Source: Rhodospirillaceae bacterium (GTDB lineage Bacteria > Pseudomonadota > Alphaproteobacteria > SP197). From it: a DNA stretch of 12,930 nt. This document shows positions 1-4,786 of the stretch, one piece after another. Position 1 is the stretch's first letter. Each line of letters opens with the position of its first letter. The stretch lies in contig JABIUG010000025.1 in assembly GCA_018700655.1 (NCBI GenBank), positions 1 through 12,930 of the forward strand, in the 5' to 3' direction. The notes beneath the pieces are model-generated. The model saw only the letters and a list, made by a program, of their open reading frames with translations. It did no database searches and was not told the DNA's origin. Made by a program: the position numbers and the translations under genes.

Positions 1-552
1 GCTGGCCGATTCGATCGTGATACTGCGGGGCGTGACGTAGACCTCGGCACGCCACGGCAAGCCGTCTGTGATCAGCAGGTTGCCGTCTTCGGTTTCGCTG
101 AAACTGAGCTGTCCGGTTCCGGCGATGTCGAGCGGATCGCCCAGCAGCGGGCTGATCGGCGACGTGCTCGCCGATGAATCGGGAGCCTCGATCATGGCGT
201 TGGTCGAGAACGTCTCGGTTGTCTCTTCGGCGGAGGCGGCGGGCTCGATGGTGGCGGCAGTGCCTGAATCAGGATCGATCGCAAGGCCGGTCGCCAGTGC
301 AATCAACCAGTCGGAGACCTCGCCGGTCTGTGGCCGGCCACGGTCGGCCTCCAACGCAGAGATCGCGGTTCGCGTGCGCGCGCCCATGAAACCATCGGCC
401 GGGCCGGGCTCATAACCCTGGCCGGCCAGATAGGATTGCACGGCGGCAATCTCGGCCTGGGTCTGCGCCTGGGCCGGGCCTGCCGGGGCAAACATCAGCG
501 CCAGAACCAGCAGTGCGGGTACAAGAAGGGGGACAAGGCGTGCAAACATCAT
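1..552 (-). CDS. Exported peptidoglycan-binding-domain protein, partial (C-terminus beyond the window)
   Basis: I translated this frame by eye; it is open for 184 codons from ATG at 552 to the window edge. Residues 1-29 look like a Sec signal peptide: MMFAR, a hydrophobic stretch rich in Leu, Val and Ala, then cleavage after AQA. Residues about 35-88 match the peptidoglycan_binding_1 fold, with the typical ADGFMGARTRTAISALE segment (residues 52-68). A Ser/Thr/Glu-rich stretch follows (about 91-140), then a section ending GLPWRAEVYVTP that I do not recognise. The inferred role is a periplasmic or envelope protein that binds murein; no catalytic domain is visible in the part present. ATG also occurs at 549, and the ribosome site is weak (AAAAGA upstream), so the exact start is uncertain by one codon. 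It lies 91 bp downstream of the CFA synthase pseudogene on the same strand. Confidence 0.8.
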   Translation of the reverse strand, partial: MMFARLVPLLVPALLVLALMFAPAGPAQAQTQAEIAAVQSYLAGQGYEPGPADGFMGARTRTAISALEADRGRPQTGEVSDWLIALATGLAIDPDSGTAATIEPAASAEETTETFSTNAMIEAPDSSASTSPISPLLGDPLDIAGTGQLSFSETEDGNLLITDGLPWRAEVYVTPRSITIESAS

Positions 553-643
553 GGCGTCTTTTCGCTGCGAACGTGGCGCATGTCATGCCAGACGCGGGCC
601 TGCCGGTCCAGCTTCGGGGTCGTCGGGGCAGACCCTGGCCGGC

Positions 644-1640
644 TCACCTGTCGAACAGATAGTCGCGCGAGACGGGCACGGCGTCGCGTTCACGCCCGAT
701 CTGGAGGTGGAGCACGGCGTTGGAGCCATAGCGGAAAACACCGCCGGCCGCGGCCAGGTAGAGCTCCTACATGCGGCAGAAACGCTCGTCATAAAGGACA
801 GCGGCCTCATCGCGGTGCTCGGCGAAACGCGCGGCCCAGTGTTCCAGGGTCAGCGCGTAATGGAGGCGCAGGACTTCGGCGTCGAGTGGCCACAGGCCAG
901 ATTTCTCGAGTGCGCCAAAGACCTCGCTGATCGCCGGCGAATAACCGCCAGGAAAGATGTACTTGCGAATGAACGGCCCGGTGATGCCCGGCGGCGCCTT
1001 GGTCACGATCGAGTGGACCAGCGCGACACCGCCGGGCGCAAGCCGGTCGCGCAGGTTCAGGAAATACTCCTGGAGATGCTGCGCCCCGACATGTTCGAGC
1101 ATGCCGACCGAAACTGCCGGCGACCTCGCGATAATCCTGCAACTCGAACCGCACCCGGTCGGCCAGGCCACGTTCGGCGGCGCGCTGGCGCGCGAGATCA
1201 AGCTGCTCGCTGGCGAGCGAGACACCGACGACCTCGACATCGGCGGTTTCGGCCAGGGTCATCGCCAGTCCGCCCCAGCCGCAGCCGATATCGAGCACCC
1301 GCATGCCGGGCTCCAGCCGCAGCTTGCATGCGATCAGCTCCTTCTTCAGGCGCTGGGCTTCTTCCAGCGTCTCGTTCCCGGTCGGGAAGAAGGCACAGGA
1401 ATACTGCATGTCCTCATCGAGGAAGAGGCGGTAGAGATCGTTGCCGATGTTGTAATGGGCCTCGGCATTGGCGCGCGACCGGGCGATCGGGTTGTGCTGC
1501 TGGAAGCGTTTGAGCTTGCGCAGCGTACCGCTGACCGCGATCTGGCCGGGCGACATGTCGAAGCGGCGTTTGTTGACATAGAAGATGTTGACCAGATCGG
1601 CGATCGAGCCCTCGTCGATTTTCAGCGCGACATCCAGAGC
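644..1640 (-). pseudogene. cfa: Cyclopropane-fatty-acyl-phospholipid synthase, decayed (5' truncated, frameshift, in-frame amber)
   Basis: CFA synthase transfers a methylene group from S-adenosylmethionine to unsaturated acyl chains of membrane phospholipids. Two minus-strand frames together give most of the family sequence. The first (about 1640 to 1115) holds KIDEGSIADL, HYNIGNDLYRLFLDEDMQYS and the SAM-binding motif VLDIGCGWGGLA, up to QDYREVAG. The second (about 1114 to 644) continues with VSVGMLEHVG, KYIFPGGYSP and LHYALTLEHWAARF. Between them the expected xFDRI residues are absent, consistent with loss of about 14 bases near 1114/1115. In the second frame the codon at 769-767 is TAG where the family has Trp (RM-stop-ELYLAAAGGVF); the frame then runs on in recognisable sequence to TGA at 646-644. 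About the first 80 residues are missing, and homology starts at the stop codon of the upstream SDR gene. Three lesions make a non-functional remnant very likely; an assembly error could explain one of them but hardly all. Confidence 0.88.
767..769 (-). other. In-frame TAG replacing a conserved Trp codon in the cfa remnant
   Basis: The minus-strand codon reads TAG between CRM and ELYLAAAGG, where CFA synthases have Trp or another aromatic residue. A single G-to-A change in TGG explains it. The frame stays open and recognisable for 40 further codons. Confidence 0.8.
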
Positions 1641-1641
1641 T

Positions 1642-2415
1642 TCAGGCCAGCGCGGCGCCATCGACCGGCAGGGCGACGCCGGCCAAAAACGCAGCATCGT
1701 CGCTCGCCAGGAACAGCACGGCGGCGGCAACCTCCCGGGGCAAACCAAAGCGCCCGATCGGATGGCCCGCCAGGTAACGCGCGCGGATCGCGTCGCGTTC
1801 GCCGCCGTGGGCAGCCTCGCGGTCAAAGCAGGTTTCGAGCATGGGCGAGTCGATCGAGCCCGGGCAGACACAGTTGACGCGGATGCCTTCGGGCGCGTGG
1901 TTCAGCGCCAGCGAACGGGTCATCAGCACGACCGCACCCTTGGTCGCGGCATAGGGCCCCAGGCTGTCGTCGCCGGCGAGCCCTGCCGAGGAGGCATAGT
2001 TCACCACCGCCCCGCCGCCCGCGCGCCGTATCGCCGGGATGGTGTGTTTGCACATCAGGAAGGTGCCGCGCACGTTGACCGCAAAGAGCCGGTCCCAGTC
2101 CTCCAGCGCGCAGTCGATCATCATCCCGGCAGGCCCTGCGATACCCGAGGCATTGACCAGGATATCGATCCCGCCCAGTGCAACCTCAGCGGCCGCGACA
2201 CAGGCTGCAACCGACTTATCGTCGGTCACATCGGTGACGGCATGGCGTCCGGCGTCAAACTGCAGTTCGGCCGCGAGTGCCTCCAGCGCCGCGCCATCGT
2301 GATCGGCGGCAAAGAGTGATGCACCCTCACCGGCAAAGGCACGTGCCGCTGCGCTGCCCAGGGCGCCCGCCGCGCCTGCGATCAGAACCCGGCGTCCATC
2401 GAATCGTTTGGCCAT
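1642..2415 (-). CDS. Short-chain dehydrogenase/reductase (SDR), NAD(P)-dependent
   Basis: This 257-residue classical SDR has the usual length for the family. Visible motifs are the nucleotide-binding glycine motif GAAGALG (14-20), Asp38 after the second strand (suggesting NAD preference), NASG (88-91, the NNAG variant), Asn114, Ser142/143, the YAATK catalytic pair Tyr155/Lys159, CPG at 184-186 and the C-terminal FLAGVALPVDG. The fold catalyses NAD(P)-linked oxidation or reduction of an alcohol or carbonyl; the substrate cannot be read from the sequence. I chose ATG at 2415 because GGGGAGAG lies 9 nt upstream and residues 1-20 align with SDR N-termini; in-frame ATGs further upstream (2475, 2460 and 2451) would add a non-homologous tail. 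The stop codon abuts the truncated cfa remnant, so the downstream junction is probably a deletion endpoint. It is divergent from the cold-shock genes. Confidence 0.92.
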   Translation of the reverse strand: MAKRFDGRRVLIAGAAGALGSAAARAFAGEGASLFAADHDGAALEALAAELQFDAGRHAVTDVTDDKSVAACVAAAEVALGGIDILVNASGIAGPAGMMIDCALEDWDRLFAVNVRGTFLMCKHTIPAIRRAGGGAVVNYASSAGLAGDDSLGPYAATKGAVVLMTRSLALNHAPEGIRVNCVCPGSIDSPMLETCFDREAAHGGERDAIRARYLAGHPIGRFGLPREVAAAVLFLASDDAAFLAGVALPVDGAALA

Positions 2416-2424
2416 TGTCTTAAA

Positions 2425-2432
2425 CTCTCCCC
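2425..2432 (-). promoter_or_regulatory. Ribosome binding site of the SDR gene
   Basis: The minus strand reads GGGGAGAG, 9 nt before ATG at 2415. It decides the start against the upstream in-frame ATGs at 2475, 2460 and 2451. Confidence 0.7.
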
Positions 2433-2531
2433 GATTTACACCTTCAGCCATGCGCCCCATGGTGCGCCATGGCAATGCTCAGGGTGAAAAACCGGCTGAA
2501 ACCCTTGGCAAAAGCCACCGTGTCGATTTCG

Positions 2532-2560
2532 CTGGCAATCGCCCTGTGGACAACCTATAT
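2532..2560 (+). promoter_or_regulatory. Candidate promoter of the first cold-shock gene
   Basis: CTATAT at 2555-2560 matches the -10 box often seen in alphaproteobacteria. CTGGCA at 2532-2537 is a partial -35 box at 17-nt spacing. If used, transcription would begin near 2567 and give a leader of about 157 nt, a length similar to long cold-shock leaders such as that of E. coli cspA. The 308-bp gene-free stretch 2416-2723 otherwise holds twin CCATGG sites (2457-2472), a near-palindrome (2611-2628) and the leader structure at 2651-2718. The call rests on eye matching only. Confidence 0.35.
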
Positions 2561-2650
2561 GCAGCCCTGTTCGAACTGAACGCCTGGCTTGCTGTGCCTG
2601 ACCCTTCCATAGAGAAGGGCCTTTCTCTCCAAGACAACGCTGATTTCGGA

Positions 2651-2718
2651 TACTGGCCTGCACGATGGTCGTGCGGGCTCTGCGCCGATGTTGGCGTGAC
2701 TTGTACTGAAAAGGAGCC
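2651..2718 (+). promoter_or_regulatory. Structured 5' leader of cold-shock gene copy 1 (possible SD-sequestering element)
   Basis: A hairpin GCACGA-TGG-TCGTGC (2660-2674) extends by a G.U and a C-G pair. An outer stem, 2651-2657 with 2684-2690, can close around it with one C.A mismatch. GGCTCT (2676-2681) can pair with GGAGCC (2713-2718), which contains the Shine-Dalgarno AAGGAG (2711-2716, 7 nt before ATG); in that state CGCCG/TGGCG (2683-2696) forms a small hairpin instead of the outer stem. The two states exclude each other. This is pairing by eye; no folding energy was computed. Confidence 0.45.
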
Positions 2719-2723
2719 AGATC

Positions 2724-2927
2724 ATGGCTACCGGAACTGTTAAATTCTTCGACACCACCCGCGGCTTCGGGTTCATCCAGCCCAACGACGGCGGCAAGGA
2801 CGTTTTCGTCCACGCCACTGCCGTTGAAGCAGCTGGCATGGCCACCCTCCAGGAAGGCGACAAGGTGAACTACGACATTGACATGCAGCGCGGCAAGCCC
2901 GCCGCTGCCAACCTGTCGCAGGCCTAA
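2724..2927 (+). CDS. Cold-shock protein, CspA family (tandem copy 1)
   Basis: This 67-residue single cold-shock domain (S1-like OB fold) begins MATGTVKFFDTTRGFGFI. RNP1 is RGFGFI (13-18) and RNP2 is VFVHA (27-31), the aromatic surface that binds single-stranded RNA or DNA. CspA-family proteins act as cytosolic RNA chaperones, often induced by cold or on entry to or exit from growth arrest. The ribosome site AAGGAG lies 7 nt before ATG. It differs from copy 2 by three residues (T12S, Q19E, N21S). A strong hairpin terminator follows at 2956-2985. Which stress it answers to cannot be read from sequence alone. Confidence 0.96.
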   Translation: MATGTVKFFDTTRGFGFIQPNDGGKDVFVHATAVEAAGMATLQEGDKVNYDIDMQRGKPAAANLSQA

Positions 2928-2955
2928 TCAAGCCGCTTCAGATTTGATGTGAAAG

Positions 2956-2992
2956 AAGGGCCCGGTGCACAAGTGCCGGGCCCTTATTCTTT
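2956..2992 (+). terminator. Rho-independent terminator after cold-shock copy 1
   Basis: AAGGGCCCGG and CCGGGCCCTT form a 10-bp GC-rich stem, with a further pairing GCAC/GTGC near the apex, followed by the imperfect T tract ATTCTTTC. The T tract is interrupted, so readthrough into copy 2 is possible. The copy-2 terminator carries a paired A-T to G-C change in the apex, which supports the stem. Confidence 0.8.
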
Positions 2993-3019
2993 CAGGCTGA
3001 ATGTTTTGATTCGGCCCGA

Positions 3020-3087
3020 TACCGGCCTGCACGATGGTCGTGCGGGCTCTGCGCCGATACTGGCGTGACTTGTACTGAAAAGGAGCC
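3020..3087 (+). promoter_or_regulatory. Structured 5' leader of cold-shock gene copy 2
   Basis: This is the same leader as copy 1 at a 369-bp offset, with three base differences over 68 positions. Two of them fall in the outer stem and turn U.G pairs into C-G (3023 with 3056) and U-A (3020 with 3059). The hairpin GCACGA-TGG-TCGTGC and the GGCTCT/GGAGCC complementarity over the Shine-Dalgarno site are retained. Only 34 bases separate it from the first terminator, leaving little room for a separate promoter. Confidence 0.45.
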
Positions 3088-3092
3088 AGATC

Positions 3093-3296
3093 ATGGCTAC
3101 CGGAACTGTTAAATTCTTCGACACCAGCCGCGGCTTCGGCTTCATCGAGCCCAGCGACGGCGGCAAGGACGTTTTCGTCCACGCCACTGCCGTTGAGGCC
3201 GCCGGCATGGCGACCCTCCAGGAAGGTGACAAGGTGAACTACGACATCGACATGCAGCGAGGCAAGCCCGCCGCTGCCAACCTGTCGCAGGCCTGA
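3093..3296 (+). CDS. Cold-shock protein, CspA family (tandem copy 2)
   Basis: This is a 67-residue cold-shock domain with RNP1 RGFGFI (13-18) and RNP2 VFVHA (27-31), like copy 1. By eye the coding regions differ at about 12 of 204 bases; nine of these are silent or in the stop codon and three change residues (Ser12, Glu19, Ser21). The two replacements next to RNP1 (Glu19, Ser21) could slightly alter nucleic-acid affinity, which is inference. The stop is TGA where copy 1 has TAA. The ribosome site AAGGAG is 7 nt before ATG. It is convergent with the soxB-like gene and shares a bidirectional terminator with it. Confidence 0.96.
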   Translation: MATGTVKFFDTSRGFGFIEPSDGGKDVFVHATAVEAAGMATLQEGDKVNYDIDMQRGKPAAANLSQA

Positions 3297-3324
3297 TCAA
3301 GCCTCTTCAGAGTTGATGTGAAAG

Positions 3325-3354
3325 AAGGGCCCGGTGCGCAAGCGCCGGGCCCTT
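3325..3354. terminator. Bidirectional terminator between cold-shock copy 2 and the soxB-like gene
   Basis: The same 10-bp AAGGGCCCGG/CCGGGCCCTT stem occurs here with GCGC-AA-GCGC at the apex. It lies 28 bp after the copy-2 stop and 7 bp after the soxB-like stop. On the minus strand the stem is followed by CTTTC, on the plus strand by CTGGCTTCT, so it may work better for the soxB-like transcript. Confidence 0.75.
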
Positions 3355-3361
3355 CTGGCTT

Positions 3362-4615
3362 CTAGTGGCTAGCCGCCGTCGCGGCCTTGTCGTCGAGCAG
3401 GCTGAACGTGTTGAACCGCTCCAGGCTGAAGGCTTCGATCAGTTCGGGCACTTCGTCCTTGGCGATCAGTTCGGCGTTGGTTTTGCCGCAGACCGGGGTG
3501 GCCTTGAAACCCCAGGTGCCCCAGCCGGCGTCGAGGTAGTAGTTTTTCACCTCTGACTTGCCCATGACCGGGCTGTAGTCGGGTGTCATGTCGGTCATGC
3601 CGGCCCATTGGCGCAGGATCTTGACCTCGGCGAGATAGGGGAACAACTCCAGGGTGCCGACCATCCAGGCTTCCTTCATCTCCAGCGTCGAGCGGGTGCT
3701 GTAGAGCGGGTGGGGGTCGGAGCCGCCGCCGACCACGATTTCGCCGCGCGAGGTCTGGCTTAGATAGACATGGTGCTGGGCGCTCGAGATCATCGGGTCG
3801 AGGAACCGTTTGAGCGGCTGGGTCACGCCGGCCTGGAGCGGGAAGGTCTTGATCGGAAGTTTGATGCCGGCCATGCGCGCGACCTCGCCCGACATGCCCG
3901 CGACACACTGGATGACCTGGCCTGCCTTGATGAAACCCCTGTCGGTATGGACGCCGGTGATCTTGCGCCCGCCGTTGGCGCCATCGATCTCCAGGCCCGT
4001 GACGGTGGTGTTCTGGTGGATCTCGGCGCCGCGCTTCCAGGCGCCCGAGCCGTAACCCCAGGCGATCGCATCGTGGCGCGCAATCGAGCCGGGGTGATGA
4101 ACGAGCGCGCCCTGCACGGGAAAACGGACACCATCGGAAAGGTTCATGGTCGGGACCAGACGACGCAACTCATCGATGCCGACGAGGTCGCTGGCGATAC
4201 CGAAATGTCGGCTGACCTCATCGCGCCAGCGCATGGTACGCATCTGGGCGTCGTTATGGGCAAGCGTGATCTGGGCGCGTTTGGAGAGCATCAGGTTCAT
4301 GTCGAAGTCCTGCGCCAGGTCCTGATAGAGGCGAACGCTGGTGTCATAGAACTTCACACCTGCCGGGGTGAGGTAGTTCGAGCGGATCACCATGGTGTTG
4401 CGCCCGGTGTTGCCGCCGCCGATGTAGCCCTTTTCGAGCACCGCGACATTGGTGATGCCCCAGTCGCGCGCCAGGTAATAGGCGGTCGCCAGGCCATGGC
4501 CGCCACCGCCGATGATGACGATGTCATAGGCGGGCTTGAGCTCGCTCGGCGTCGGCAGGGCACGCGGCATCTGCCCGTCTTTCTTGAGGGCGAACTTCAG
4601 GAGGGAAAACGGCAT
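3362..4615 (-). CDS. soxB: Sarcosine oxidase beta-subunit-like FAD-dependent oxidoreductase
   Basis: The 417 residues match SoxB in length and layout. KPAYDIVIIGGGGHGLATAY (28-46) is the FAD-binding Rossmann motif; Glu61 in VAVLEKGYIGGGNTGRNT is the ribose-binding acid; the DAO fold continues to DAGWGTWGFKATP near the C-terminus. His181 in IARHDAIAWGY lies where heterotetrameric sarcosine oxidases carry covalently bound FMN (assignment by motif, not alignment). SoxB oxidatively demethylates sarcosine to glycine together with SoxA, SoxD and SoxG. None of those partners is adjacent: the gene is flanked by the cold-shock pair and the divergent glutamate dehydrogenase gene. It may be an orphan subunit, may pair with distant genes, or may act alone on another N-methyl amine. 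The start at 4615 is preferred because FSLLKFAL resembles the SoxB N-terminus; Met16 (4570) is an alternative. No good ribosome site is visible. Confidence 0.85.
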   Translation of the reverse strand: MPFSLLKFALKKDGQMPRALPTPSELKPAYDIVIIGGGGHGLATAYYLARDWGITNVAVLEKGYIGGGNTGRNTMVIRSNYLTPAGVKFYDTSVRLYQDLAQDFDMNLMLSKRAQITLAHNDAQMRTMRWRDEVSRHFGIASDLVGIDELRRLVPTMNLSDGVRFPVQGALVHHPGSIARHDAIAWGYGSGAWKRGAEIHQNTTVTGLEIDGANGGRKITGVHTDRGFIKAGQVIQCVAGMSGEVARMAGIKLPIKTFPLQAGVTQPLKRFLDPMISSAQHHVYLSQTSRGEIVVGGGSDPHPLYSTRSTLEMKEAWMVGTLELFPYLAEVKILRQWAGMTDMTPDYSPVMGKSEVKNYYLDAGWGTWGFKATPVCGKTNAELIAKDEVPELIEAFSLERFNTFSLLDDKAATAASH

Positions 4616-4754
4616 GGTGGGAAAGGTCCGTCACTGGCTGGCGAAGAGATCACGTCATAGTGCATGGCTTGCGATCCGTCGCCACACGATTTTTGCCCGG
4701 AACCCATACCCCAGAGCGTGTCGCCAAAAGTCGCGACGCGCGGGTTGAACCTGT

Positions 4755-4760
4755 TATACT
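4755..4760 (+). promoter_or_regulatory. Candidate -10 box of the glutamate dehydrogenase gene
   Basis: TATACT (preceded by GT) lies 27 nt before ATG at 4787, with no convincing -35 box at 17 nt. If real, transcription starts near 4767 and the longer open frame from 4664 is not translated. The 171-bp gap to soxB (4616-4786) must also hold the soxB promoter, which I could not identify. Confidence 0.35.
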
Positions 4761-4786
4761 TCCATCTTTTGGGGCAGAAGACGACC

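Noticed and set aside
767..769. TAG as programmed readthrough or pyrrolysine codon in CFA synthase
   Set aside because: The locus also has a frameshift and a missing 5' end, so nonsense decay is simpler.
807..1871. A single long minus frame joining the SDR end region to CFA sequence, looking like a fusion protein
   Set aside because: Its first part is an out-of-frame reading of the SDR gene and its last part is out of frame with CFA. Only the middle is real homology, so it is a frame artefact around a pseudogene.
551..2319. Long plus-strand open frames at 551-1513, 957-1877 and 1585-2319
   Set aside because: They lie antisense to recognisable CFA and SDR sequence, have no family features, and are typical antisense open frames of GC-rich DNA.
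2611..2628. Near-palindrome AGAGAAGGGCCTTTCTCT as a terminator
   Set aside because: No T tract follows and no plus-strand gene ends there; it may only be part of the cold-shock leader.
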